A stretch of 64,000 nucleotides of DNA from Sphingomonas sp. EC-HK361. GTDB taxonomy: Bacteria; Pseudomonadota; Alphaproteobacteria; Sphingomonadales; Sphingomonadaceae. The stretch covers positions 1,575,058 through 1,639,057 of the forward strand of contig NZ_LR701494.1 of NCBI RefSeq assembly GCF_902498785.1. The letters run 5' to 3'. The notes beneath the pieces were generated by a model. It was given only the letters and a program-made list of their open reading frames with translations, was not told where the DNA came from and made no database searches. Below, in pieces: positions 25,753 through 34,720 of this stretch; position 1 is the stretch's first letter; each line of letters begins with the position of its first letter. A program made the translations under genes and the position numbers.

Positions 25753-26997
25753 TTAAGCGCTCGGCCTCTCCAGGAGCACGACCTCGTCCAGCTCGCCCTC
25801 CCACCGCGCCACCGTCGTCGCGACCACCAGGTTGGCACACGCGCTCGGCACCGTCCGTGTCATGTCGAGCAGCCGGTCGAACGGCAGGACGAACCCGACC
25901 ACCAGCGCCGTCTGCTCGGGCGCGACGCCGACCGCGGACAACACCGCCGCCAGCATGAACAGCGACGCGCTCGGCACAGGCGCCGTTCCGAACGCCGCCA
26001 GCGCGCCGCTCAGCAGCACGATCCCATAGGTTCCGGCGCTCATCGGCACGCCGAACGCCTGCAGCGCGAAGAGGCTCAGCAGCCCGACATACATCGCGGT
26101 GCCGTCCTTGCCGATGCTGGCGCCGAGCGGGAGGACGGTGGAATGGACTGCGCGCGCCACGCCGAGATTGTCCTCCGCCACGCGCATCGCGACGGGCAGC
26201 GTCGCCGAACTCGACGCGGTCGAGAAGGCGATCACCAGCGCATCGACGATCCCGCGATAGAAACGCCACAATGGCACCTTCGCCAAAAAGCGCAGCATCA
26301 GCGCGTGCACGACGAAAATCTGGATCAGCGAGCCGAGCACGACCGCAAGCGCGAGCCAGCCGACATGTACGAACACCGCAGCACCATTGGCCGCGACCGC
26401 ATTTGCGATCAGCGCGAACACGCCGAACGGGGTCGCCTCCATCACCAGCGTGACGATCCTGAGCAGCACCGCCGACGTCGCCTGGAGCAGCGTCGCGAAC
26501 GGCTTGCCGCCCTCCCCCGCCAGCACCGTGCCGACGCCGAGCAGGATCGCGACGAAGATCAGCGCGAGCATATCCCCCTTCGCCAGCGCCTCGACGATGT
26601 TGGTGGGGACGATCCCGACGAGCTGGTCGTAGGCGCTGACCGGCGCGCCGAGCGTGTGCGGCGCGGCCGTGCCGAGCGGCGCGCCCGCGCCGGGACGTAA
26701 CAGCGCGCCGACAAGCATCCCGACCGACACCGCGACCGCGGTCGTCGCGGCGAACAGCCCAACCGTGCGCCCGCCCATGCTCCCCAGCCGCTTTGGATCG
26801 GCGAGCGACGTAATGCCCGCGGCAATCGTCACGAGGACGATCGGCGCGACGAGCATGCGGATCGCGCGGACGAACAGGTCGCCGATGAACGCCACCGCGG
26901 GCGTGGCAGCAGGCCGGACGAGTGCGAAGATAACGCCGAGAACCAGCGCGCCGAGCACGCGCTTCCACAGCGGCGTGGCAAACCAGCGTGCGAGCAT
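25753..26997 (-). CDS. Dicarboxylate/amino acid:cation symporter (DAACS family)
   Basis: This 414-residue inner-membrane Na+ or H+ symporter belongs to the glutamate/dicarboxylate/serine carrier family. Signatures are the first reentrant hairpin Ser-rich AFSTASSSATLPVA and the later FGTAPVPSASLFML with GFVLPFDRLLDM. Its start codon overlaps the stop of the D-aminoacylase gene (ATGA), making it the last gene of the D-amino-acid operon. It probably imports the amino acid or N-acyl amino acid handled by the operon; D- or L-Glu is a guess. Confidence 0.88.
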   Translation of the reverse strand: MLARWFATPLWKRVLGALVLGVIFALVRPAATPAVAFIGDLFVRAIRMLVAPIVLVTIAAGITSLADPKRLGSMGGRTVGLFAATTAVAVSVGMLVGALLRPGAGAPLGTAAPHTLGAPVSAYDQLVGIVPTNIVEALAKGDMLALIFVAILLGVGTVLAGEGGKPFATLLQATSAVLLRIVTLVMEATPFGVFALIANAVAANGAAVFVHVGWLALAVVLGSLIQIFVVHALMLRFLAKVPLWRFYRGIVDALVIAFSTASSSATLPVAMRVAEDNLGVARAVHSTVLPLGASIGKDGTAMYVGLLSLFALQAFGVPMSAGTYGIVLLSGALAAFGTAPVPSASLFMLAAVLSAVGVAPEQTALVVGFVLPFDRLLDMTRTVPSACANLVVATTVARWEGELDEVVLLERPSA

Positions 26998-28553
26998 CAG
27001 CGGCAGCTGCCGGCGGTCGGCCTATGCGGCAGAGCACGGCCCGCGGCCGCCCCTGTCATTGTGCCCGCATCCACCGCCAGTCGCCCATTGACGAGCACCG
27101 TGCGCACTCCGGCTGCGGTCAGCGTCGGCTGCTCATAGGTCGCACGCGCGGCGTAGGTCTTGGGATCGAAGACAACGACGTCGGCAAAGGCGCCCGCCTT
27201 CAGATGCCCGCGTCCAGCGAGCTTGAAGGTATCGGCGGTCAGCGCCGAGCTCCGCTCGATGAACTGCCGGAGCGTCAGCACGTGATCGGCGACGACATAT
27301 TTGGCGTATTTCCGCGCAAAGGTGCCATAAACGCGCGGGTGGCCGGTCGAGGCGTCGGACCCGGTCATCACCCAGGGCTGGCGCATGAAGATCGCGATGT
27401 CGCCCTCGGCCTGGTTGAACGAGGCGACGGCGGGGTCGGCGATCCGGATTACGGCGATCGCCGCTGCGACGGCATCGAGACTATGCGCCTTTGCAATCTC
27501 GGACAGCCGATGCCCCTTGAACTGCCCTTCGGTAATCAGCAGCGAATCGGCGCCACCACGCTTGCGCAGATTCTCGGTCATGTCGGTGCGCATCTTACTT
27601 GCCAGCGACGCGTCATCGAACCGCTTGAGCAACGCACGGCGCCCGCCATCCTGCGCCCATAACGGCACCAGCGACGCGACAAGGCTCGTCCCCGATGCCG
27701 ACCACGGATATTGATCGGCGGTCACATCCTGCCCGGCCTTGCGCGCCGCATCGACCATTGCGACGATCGCGGGCGCCTGCCCCTGCACATCGACGCCCAG
27801 CGCCTTGATGTGCGAGATATGCACCGGCATCTTCGCCTCGCGTCCGATCTGGAGCGCCTCCGCGATCGCCGCCTTCAGCCCGACGGTGTAGCTCGATTCG
27901 TCGCGGATATGGCTGTCATAGGTGCCGCCGCGGACCGCCGCCTCGCGCGCCAGCTCGACCACCTCGGGAGTCTTCGAAAAGCTCTGCGGCGCGTAATACA
28001 GCCCGGTCGAGAGCCCCATCGCCCCCTGGCACATCGCGCCGGCGACGAGGCGCTTCATCCGCGCCATCTCATCCGCCGTCGGATCGCGCCTTGCCTCTCC
28101 GATCACCGCCTCGCGCACCGCGCCGAAGCCGACATAGGTCGCATAGTTGATGCCGACCGGCTTCGTCGCCGCGCTGCCCAGAACCTTCGCGACCTCGGCG
28201 CTGCCGCCGCCGTCATTGCCGATGAACGCGGTCGTCACCCCCTGCATCAGAAAGGCGGGGATCAGCCGTTTCGCGGGATCGTCCGACGCGAGGTCGTCAC
28301 CCATATGGGTATGCGGATCGATGAACCCCGGCGCGACAACCATGCCCTTTGCATCGATCGTGCGCTTCGCCGTCATCGCAAGGTGCCTGCCGACCGCGAC
28401 GATCCGGTCGCCCCTGACCGCGACATCGCCGGTGAACGGCGCATCGGACCCGGTATAGACGGTGCCGCCACGGATCAGCAGATCGACCGGGGCGGGTGCT
28501 GCGCCGAGCAGCAGCGCGGCGCCTGCAATCGTCGCGAACCGGCTGGCAATCAT
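26997..28553 (-). CDS. Secreted N-acyl-D-amino-acid deacylase (D-aminoacylase)
   Basis: This 518-residue amidohydrolase-superfamily enzyme removes acyl groups from N-acyl-D-amino acids. A short signal peptide (residues 1-20, LLLGAAPA) is followed by LLIRGGTVYTGSD. Metal ligands lie in FIDPHTHMGDD, ISHIKALG and GSDASTGHP, and QSFSKTPEVVELA is a family segment. The signal peptide puts it in the periplasm. Overlaps of four bases on both sides tie it to the epimerase gene and the symporter gene. Confidence 0.88.
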   Translation of the reverse strand: MIASRFATIAGAALLLGAAPAPVDLLIRGGTVYTGSDAPFTGDVAVRGDRIVAVGRHLAMTAKRTIDAKGMVVAPGFIDPHTHMGDDLASDDPAKRLIPAFLMQGVTTAFIGNDGGGSAEVAKVLGSAATKPVGINYATYVGFGAVREAVIGEARRDPTADEMARMKRLVAGAMCQGAMGLSTGLYYAPQSFSKTPEVVELAREAAVRGGTYDSHIRDESSYTVGLKAAIAEALQIGREAKMPVHISHIKALGVDVQGQAPAIVAMVDAARKAGQDVTADQYPWSASGTSLVASLVPLWAQDGGRRALLKRFDDASLASKMRTDMTENLRKRGGADSLLITEGQFKGHRLSEIAKAHSLDAVAAAIAVIRIADPAVASFNQAEGDIAIFMRQPWVMTGSDASTGHPRVYGTFARKYAKYVVADHVLTLRQFIERSSALTADTFKLAGRGHLKAGAFADVVVFDPKTYAARATYEQPTLTAAGVRTVLVNGRLAVDAGTMTGAAAGRALPHRPTAGSCR

Positions 28554-29539
28554 GGCATTCCCCAGAATGTTGGTGCAGGCGGATGAAGCCAGCCGTCACG
28601 ATCGGTCACGCCCCCGGCCCGATCCTCGGCAAGCCAGACGGGGCCGTCAAGGTCGACGAAGTCGGACAGCCCCGCCACCAGCAGCGCGGGTGCGATGCCG
28701 AGCGACGAGCACACCATGCATCCTGTCATCAGCCCCAACCCCCGATCCCGCGCCGCCCTCGCCAGCGCCATCCCTTCCGTCAACCCGCCCGCCTTGTCGA
28801 GCTTGACGTTGACGACGTCGTACCGCGCCGCCAGCCGATCGAGATCGTCCGCGACGTGCACCGCCTCGTCCGCACAGATCAGCACTTCGGACTGGAACTC
28901 CTCCAGCCACGCATCGTCGTCGGCAGGCACCGGCTGTTCGAGCAGATCGGCGCGCAGATCGACGAGCAGCGGCTGCATCGCCTCGAGCAGCGCGCGGTCC
29001 CAGCTTTCGTTGGGATCGACGATCAGGCGCGGTTCGGGAGCGACCCCGCGCACCGCGAGCAACTGCGCGGCCGGGTCGTTCGCATCGACCTTCACCTTGA
29101 GCAGCGGGACATGTGCGAGCGCCACCGCCGCTGCCGCCATCGCGTCGGGCGTTTCGATCACGATCGTCAGCGCGCTAGCGATCGGGGCCGGTTCGGCGAG
29201 GCCGAGCATCGCCGCGACGCTCCTGCCCGAAAGCTTCGCCTCCAGGTCCCAGAGCGCGCAGTCGATCGCATTGCGCGCCGCGCCCGCCGGCAGCAGCGCG
29301 ACCAGGTCTTCGCGCCCCGCGCCGGCGCCGATGGCATCGCGCACGCCGTCGATCGCGGCGAGCGTCGTCTCCACGCTTTCGCCGTAACGCGGATAGGGCA
29401 CCCCCTCGCCGCGGCCGACGGCACCGCCTTGGCCGATCGTCACCGTCACCACATCCGCGGCGGTCTTCACCCCGCGCGCGATACGGAACGGCTTCGTCAG
29501 TGCGAAGCGGTCATGGCTTGCCTGGAGGGTTCGGTGCAT
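28550..29539 (-). CDS. dgcA: Enolase-superfamily epimerase: DgcA (N-acetyl-D-Glu racemase) or L-Ala-D/L-Glu epimerase
   Basis: This 329-residue enzyme has the muconate-cycloisomerase-type site. Acid-base Lys is in LLKVKVDAN, metal ligands are Asp in LIVDPNESW, Glu in LLEQPVPAD and Asp in LICADEAVH, and the second Lys is in VVNVKLDKAGG. The C-terminal DLDG motif is shared with dipeptide epimerases. The GCM motif continues VCSS rather than the acidic form I recall for characterised dipeptide epimerases. The immediate DUF1611 partner favours the DgcA reading. The start at 29539 overlaps the DUF1611 gene by 43 bases. Confidence 0.75.
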   Translation of the reverse strand: MHRTLQASHDRFALTKPFRIARGVKTAADVVTVTIGQGGAVGRGEGVPYPRYGESVETTLAAIDGVRDAIGAGAGREDLVALLPAGAARNAIDCALWDLEAKLSGRSVAAMLGLAEPAPIASALTIVIETPDAMAAAAVALAHVPLLKVKVDANDPAAQLLAVRGVAPEPRLIVDPNESWDRALLEAMQPLLVDLRADLLEQPVPADDDAWLEEFQSEVLICADEAVHVADDLDRLAARYDVVNVKLDKAGGLTEGMALARAARDRGLGLMTGCMVCSSLGIAPALLVAGLSDFVDLDGPVWLAEDRAGGVTDRDGWLHPPAPTFWGMP

Positions 29540-30531
29540 AAAACCTCGTCGATGATCGCCTCGACCCCGAACGCGATCGGATCGGTGCAGGGCAGCCCGA
29601 GCGCATCTTCGGTTTCGGCGCACAGCCGGCGTGCGGCCTCCCGTTCGAAGGTCGAGGTGTTGAGACAGACCCCTGCGGCGCGGACGTGCGGACTGGTGAG
29701 CCGCGCAACCTGCAGGTTCGCTTCCAGACACTCCTGCAGATCGGGCAGGCTGCGGCCGGGAATGCCGCGCATATGGCTCCGTGCCGGATCGTGGCACAGC
29801 ACGATCGCCTCTGGCTGCGCGCCGTGGAGCAACCCTGTCGATACACCCGCGAAGGATGGATGGAAGAGCGAACCCTGCCCCTCGATCAGGTCCCAGCCGC
29901 CGTCGTGGCGCGCAGGCGCGATCCGCTCGATCGCGCCGGAAATGAAATCGGCGACCACCGCATCCACCGGCACGCCGTCGCCGGCGATCAGGATGCCCGT
30001 CTGCCCGGTCGCGCGAAAATCGGCGACGAGGCCGCGGTCCCGCATCGCCATGGCCAGCGCGAGGGTGGTGTACATCTTGCCGACCGAACAATCGGTGCCG
30101 ACGGTCAACAGCCGCCGGCCGGCGCGCGGGTAGCCCGTCCCGACGACGAGGTCGGCCGGCGGCTCGCGAACGTCGAACAGGTGCAGGCCTTTCTCGGCTG
30201 CAAGCTCGGCCAGCCGCGGCACGTCGCGCAGCCGATGGTGGAGCCCCGCCGCGACATGCATCCCCGCCTCCAGCGCCGCGGCGGCATCCTCGACGAGATC
30301 GCCGCCAAGCGTCCCGCCAGAATTGGCGATGCCGAGCACGAGCGTCTTCGCACCCGCCGCGGCCCCTTGCGCGATCGTCATGCGCGGCAGGTTCAGCGTC
30401 AGCGGGCAATCGTCGTGACGGAATTCGCCAACACAATCGGCGGGTCGAAACGCGGCAAGCCCGCGCGAGGTCTTGATGCCGACGAAATCGGCGCTGTGGC
30501 CCAGATAGAGAAGAAAAGGTCCCGGTATCAT
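29497..30531 (-). CDS. dgcN: DUF1611 P-loop protein, DgcN-like D-glutamate N-acetyltransferase
   Basis: This 344-residue protein has the DUF1611 layout: N-terminal PFLLYLGHSAD with RPADCVGEF, then VLGIANSGGTL, then a P-loop-like TVGTDCSVGKMYT, and a C-terminal GVCLNTST segment. A member of this family, DgcN, has been reported as an acetyl-CoA-dependent D-glutamate N-acetyltransferase acting with DgcA (known from memory). Pairing with the epimerase and a LysR gene reproduces that arrangement. The start at 30531 matches the family N-terminus, though no strong SD is visible. Substrate is not proven. Confidence 0.75.
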   Translation of the reverse strand: MIPGPFLLYLGHSADFVGIKTSRGLAAFRPADCVGEFRHDDCPLTLNLPRMTIAQGAAAGAKTLVLGIANSGGTLGGDLVEDAAAALEAGMHVAAGLHHRLRDVPRLAELAAEKGLHLFDVREPPADLVVGTGYPRAGRRLLTVGTDCSVGKMYTTLALAMAMRDRGLVADFRATGQTGILIAGDGVPVDAVVADFISGAIERIAPARHDGGWDLIEGQGSLFHPSFAGVSTGLLHGAQPEAIVLCHDPARSHMRGIPGRSLPDLQECLEANLQVARLTSPHVRAAGVCLNTSTFEREAARRLCAETEDALGLPCTDPIAFGVEAIIDEVLCTEPSRQAMTASH

Positions 30532-30600
30532 GGGCGAAAGTCGTATCGAACCGGGCCTTTTCCAGCGCATAGCGAGTGCGCGGACCGCCATAGCCCGCCG

Positions 30601-31485
30601 TTATGGCGCCTCGATCACCTTGCCCAGCGTCTTCAGAAAATCGGTCGCGAGCGCGGTCGGCGGGCGGTTAATCAGGAACATCGCGCTGACGTCGAAGGTC
30701 AGCTGGGGTTTGAGCGGCCGCATCGAAATGCCCGGCGCCAGCGACGCCTGCGCGGTGAAGCTGTCGACGACCGTCATCCCCACGCCCTGCCGCACCAGCG
30801 CGCCGGCGATGTAGAAGGTGCGCGCCGACACAACCTCGTCGAACGCGACCTCCAACCGCTGGACCTCGTGCGCGAAAAGCTGGCCGATCGGGCCGCTCGC
30901 CGCGAGGCTGATGAAGCGTTTGCCCGCCAGGCATTCCAGCCCGACGCGCGGCGGCGCATCGGGCATGTCCTGCTCGCGGTAGAGCAGCACCAGCTCGCCC
31001 TCGCCGAGCCAGCGCGTCCCGACCGGCGCGGCCGGCGGCACTTCATAGGCGATCGCGATATCGGTTTCGCGCTCGTAGAGCTTGCGCAGCAGATCGTCGT
31101 GATGAACCGTCTGGAGATCGAACTGCACGTCGGGATGGTTGCGCAGGAACCGCGCGACCGCGGTCGGCAGCGCGCCGAGCGCGACCGACGGCAGCGCCGA
31201 AATGCGCAGCATGCCACCCGATCCGCGCCGCAGGTTTCGTCCCGCCTCGCGGAGCTGATGCACCCGGTCCTGGATTTCGGCGACGTCGGCGAACAGCGTG
31301 TGCGCGTCTTCGGTCGGGATCAGCCGCCCGCTCGTGCGCTTGAACAGCTCGAACCCGAGCAGCGATTCGGCATGGCGGAGCGTCTTCGACACGGACGGTT
31401 GCGAGACGTTGAGCGCACGCGCCGCCGCACTGACCGATCCGTTGACATAGACCGCGTGGAAGATTTCGATGTGGCGCAGGTTCAT
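30601..31485 (-). CDS. LysR-family regulator heading the D-amino-acid operon (DgcR-like)
   Basis: This 294-residue regulator has an N-terminal winged helix-turn-helix (residues 1-60, AARALNVSQPSVSKTLRHAE) and a periplasmic-binding-like effector domain from about residue 90. It is transcribed in the same direction as dgcN, with 69 bp between them. That is unusual for LysR genes, which more often diverge from their targets, but fits a regulator that leads its own operon. Control of the DgcN/DgcA operon is inferred from position. Confidence 0.82.
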   Translation of the reverse strand: MNLRHIEIFHAVYVNGSVSAAARALNVSQPSVSKTLRHAESLLGFELFKRTSGRLIPTEDAHTLFADVAEIQDRVHQLREAGRNLRRGSGGMLRISALPSVALGALPTAVARFLRNHPDVQFDLQTVHHDDLLRKLYERETDIAIAYEVPPAAPVGTRWLGEGELVLLYREQDMPDAPPRVGLECLAGKRFISLAASGPIGQLFAHEVQRLEVAFDEVVSARTFYIAGALVRQGVGMTVVDSFTAQASLAPGISMRPLKPQLTFDVSAMFLINRPPTALATDFLKTLGKVIEAP

Positions 31486-31547
31486 GCCCGCACGACCCTA
31501 CCCCAAAGCGCCCCGGGGTCAATCGAGCCAAGCCCGATTGAACGGCA

Positions 31548-32930
31548 TCAGGCGGGGACGGGTTCGCCCATCAGCGCGTCGATGAACCGGTCGAGCCACC
31601 ACGTCACATCCTCGCGCTCGATCACGTCCATCATCGATCGCCAGCGGGCGATACGCTCGTCGCGCGGCATGCGCAGCGCGGTCATGATCGCGTCGGACAG
31701 CTCTTCCGCGCTGTAGGGATTGACGAGCACCGCCTGGTCGAGCTGGTTCGCGGCGCCGGCGAAGCGCGAGAGAATGAGGACGCCGGGGTCCGCGGGGTCC
31801 TGTGCCGCGACATATTCCTTGGCGACGAGGTTCATACCATCGCGCAGCGGCGTCACCAGCCCGATCCGGGCGGCGCGGTAGACCCCCGCCAGCACGTCGC
31901 GGCCATAGCCCTGGTTGACGTAGCGGATCGGCACCCAGTCCAGATCGGCATGCGCGCCGTTGATCCGCCCCGCCGTCCCTTCCAGCGCGCTGCGGATGCG
32001 CTGATAGCTGCCGACCGCGCCGCGCGATGGCGGTGCGATCTGGAGCAGGAACACTTCCTTGCGCTCCTCGGGGTGATCCTCGAGGAACTTCTCGTAGCCC
32101 GCGAAGCGCTCCTCCAGTCCCTTCGAATAGTCGAGGCGGTCGACCCCGACGATCATCGCGCGCCCGACCGCGCTGTCCTTCATCTGCCGATAGGTGAGCC
32201 GCGCACGCGTGCTCCCGGCCAGTCCCTTGAACTCCTCGGCATCGATGCCGATCGGATCGACGAGCAGCTTGACCTGCCGGTCGCCGAGATAGGCGACGCC
32301 GTCCTTCACCTCGGCACCCATCTCCGCGCGGACGAAATCGCAGAAGGATTCGCACCATTCGGCGGTGTGAAAGCCAAGCACGTCATAGGCGAAGAGGTTC
32401 GCGACGAGATCGACCGCCTCCGGCAGAGTCGCGAGCAACCGCCGCGGTGGCCACGGAATATGCAGGAAGAACCCGATCCGGTTCTTCGCGCCCCGCTTGC
32501 GCAGTTCCGCGCCCAGCGGGAACATGTGATAATCCTGCACCCAGATCGCGTCGCCCGGCTCGATCAGCGGACGCACCGTCTCCGCGAACCGCTCGTTCGT
32601 CCGCTGATAGCCTTCGGCGAAATCGCGTTGATATTCGGCCAGGTCGATCCGGTAGTGGAACAGCGGCCAGAGCGTGCGGTTGGCATAGCCGTTATAATAT
32701 TCCTCGACATCCTGCTCTTCCAGATCGACCGTCGCGGTGGTCACGCCGTGCGCGCGCTGGAAGTCGATCTGGCCGCTGAATTGATCGGTCGTCTGCCCCG
32801 ACCACCCGAACCACAACCCGCCGCGCGCCTTCAGCGCCGACTGCAGCGCGACCGCAAGCCCGCCCTGCGCGCCGGATGTCGATCCGGTCGGCGCGCTGAC
32901 CCGATTCGAGATCACGATCAGCCGGCTCAT
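31548..32930 (-). CDS. otsA: Trehalose-6-phosphate synthase
   Basis: This 460-residue GT20 glycosyltransferase joins UDP-glucose to glucose 6-phosphate. Key segments are the N-terminal GGLAVAL loop, VQDYHMFPLGAELR, GVDRLDYSKGL (Arg and Lys for donor phosphates) and DGMNLVAKEYVAAQ. The start MSRLIVISNRV at 32930 is the family start and overlaps the GH15 stop (ATGA). Third gene of an otsB-GH15-otsA operon for trehalose, an osmotic and desiccation protectant. Confidence 0.95.
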   Translation of the reverse strand: MSRLIVISNRVSAPTGSTSGAQGGLAVALQSALKARGGLWFGWSGQTTDQFSGQIDFQRAHGVTTATVDLEEQDVEEYYNGYANRTLWPLFHYRIDLAEYQRDFAEGYQRTNERFAETVRPLIEPGDAIWVQDYHMFPLGAELRKRGAKNRIGFFLHIPWPPRRLLATLPEAVDLVANLFAYDVLGFHTAEWCESFCDFVRAEMGAEVKDGVAYLGDRQVKLLVDPIGIDAEEFKGLAGSTRARLTYRQMKDSAVGRAMIVGVDRLDYSKGLEERFAGYEKFLEDHPEERKEVFLLQIAPPSRGAVGSYQRIRSALEGTAGRINGAHADLDWVPIRYVNQGYGRDVLAGVYRAARIGLVTPLRDGMNLVAKEYVAAQDPADPGVLILSRFAGAANQLDQAVLVNPYSAEELSDAIMTALRMPRDERIARWRSMMDVIEREDVTWWLDRFIDALMGEPVPA

Positions 32931-34720
32931 CGTATGGCGCTCCACGGTTTGCTCAGGAGGACCGCACAGTTGATCATGCCGACCAGCGAGTAGGTCTGGG
33001 GGTAATTCCCCCACAATTCCCCGCTCACAGGGTCGATATCCTCCGACAGCAGCCCGGCCCTGGTGCGCCGGGTCAGCATCTCCTCGAACAGCGCGCGCGC
33101 GTCCTCGTGGCGCCCGGTGAAATACAGCGCCTCGATCAGCCAGAAGGTGCAGAAGTTGAACGCGGTTTCGGGCAGGCCGAAATCATCCTCCGTGTCGTAG
33201 CGCAGCATCGTGCTGCCGCGCCGCAGCCCCTTCTCCACCGCCGCCAGCGTGCCGATGAAGCGCGGATCGTCGGGGGCGAGGAAGCGCAGTTCGAGAAGCT
33301 GGATGAGGCTGGCGTCGAGATCGTCGCCGCCGAATGTCGCGGAAAGCCGGTCGGTATCGGGTCGCCACGCGCGTTCCTCGATCACCGCGCGGATGTGATC
33401 GGCGCGGTCCTGCCAGAAGGCGTGCCTGTCCTCCAGCCCAAGCGCGTGCGCGGCGTTCGCCAGCCGATCGCACGCCGCCCAGCACATTGCGGACGAATAG
33501 GTGTGGACGCTCTGCCGGGTGCGCAACTCCCACAGCCCCGCATCGGGCTGGTCGTAATTCTTCCACGCGCGCTCGCCCACCTTTTCGAGCGATTCGAAAT
33601 CGGCGACGCCGGCCGGGCGGAACAGCCGGGAATCGAAGAATGCCTGCACGTTGGACAGGACGATCTGGCCGTAGGCGTCGTGCTGGACCTGCTCATAGGC
33701 CTGGTTGCCGACGCGCACCGGCCCCATCCCGCGATAGCCCGCCAGATGCGGCGCCACCCGCTCCTCCAGCGTCGCTTCGCCCAGCACGCCGTAGAGCGGC
33801 TGGGTATGCCCGCCGCGCGCGCCATCGACGATGTTGCGCAGATAGGCGAGATACCCTTCCAGCACGTCGAGCGCGCCGAGCCGGTTGAGCGCCTGCACCG
33901 TGTAATAGGCGTCACGGATCCAGCAGTAGCGATAGTCCCAGTTGCGTTCGGAATCGGCGTGTTCGGGAATCGACGTGGTGAGCGCGGCGACGATCGCGCC
34001 GGTTTCCTCATGCTGGCACAGTTTCAGTGTGATCGCGCAGCGGATGACGACGTCCTGCCACTCCAGCGGAGTCGCAAGGCCGCGCACCCATTCCTGCCAC
34101 TCCGCGATGGTGTCGGCGCGCATCTGCTCGATGCCGGCCTCCACATCGCCGACGAAGCTTTCGTCGGGACCGAGGAAGAAATGCAGCGGCCGCTCGATCC
34201 GGAACCAGCGCTCCTCGTCGATCAGACCGGCGGGCGCGGTCGTCGTCAGCCGCATCGTCATAGTCGCGGTCGCGTAGCGCAGGTGGTTCGACCCGCCGAC
34301 GCGCCCGCGCGACTTTACGCCCCAGTTGTGCGTCGGACGCAGCCGCACGCGGATGCGCGGGCTGCCCGCCACCGGCTTCACGATCCGCGCATAGGCGGTC
34401 GGGCGATAGCTGCGCCCCATGCGGCGGAACCGCGGGCAGAAATCGACGACCTCGATCGCATTGCCGGCGTTGTCGGTATGACGCGTGACGAGCACGGCGG
34501 TGTTGCGGTGATACTGCTGCTCGATCGAGGCGCAGTCCTCCAGGTCGATCGCCCAGAAGCCCTGCGCGTCGTCGCTTTCATGCTCGTGCCCCGCGACGAG
34601 CGAGGAAAACAGCGGATCGCCATCGACTCGCGGCACACAGCCCCAGACGAAGCGTCCCGCCGTGTCGATCAGGGCGGAAACCTGGCAATTGCCGACCGGC
34701 CAGAGATCGAGATTGGTCAT
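32927..34720 (-). CDS. Glycoside hydrolase family 15 protein (glucoamylase/trehalase-like)
   Basis: This 597-residue enzyme has the N-terminal beta-sandwich of prokaryotic GH15 (NCQVSALIDTAGRFVWGCVPR) and an (alpha/alpha)6 barrel. The barrel contains NWDYRYCWIRDAYYTVQAL and the second catalytic region SEDIDPVSGELWGNYPQTYSL. Such proteins hydrolyse alpha-glucosides, and some are trehalases. No signal peptide, so cytoplasmic. It is translationally coupled to otsB and otsA, so trehalose turnover is the likely role. Confidence 0.88.
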   Translation of the reverse strand: MTNLDLWPVGNCQVSALIDTAGRFVWGCVPRVDGDPLFSSLVAGHEHESDDAQGFWAIDLEDCASIEQQYHRNTAVLVTRHTDNAGNAIEVVDFCPRFRRMGRSYRPTAYARIVKPVAGSPRIRVRLRPTHNWGVKSRGRVGGSNHLRYATATMTMRLTTTAPAGLIDEERWFRIERPLHFFLGPDESFVGDVEAGIEQMRADTIAEWQEWVRGLATPLEWQDVVIRCAITLKLCQHEETGAIVAALTTSIPEHADSERNWDYRYCWIRDAYYTVQALNRLGALDVLEGYLAYLRNIVDGARGGHTQPLYGVLGEATLEERVAPHLAGYRGMGPVRVGNQAYEQVQHDAYGQIVLSNVQAFFDSRLFRPAGVADFESLEKVGERAWKNYDQPDAGLWELRTRQSVHTYSSAMCWAACDRLANAAHALGLEDRHAFWQDRADHIRAVIEERAWRPDTDRLSATFGGDDLDASLIQLLELRFLAPDDPRFIGTLAAVEKGLRRGSTMLRYDTEDDFGLPETAFNFCTFWLIEALYFTGRHEDARALFEEMLTRRTRAGLLSEDIDPVSGELWGNYPQTYSLVGMINCAVLLSKPWSAIR

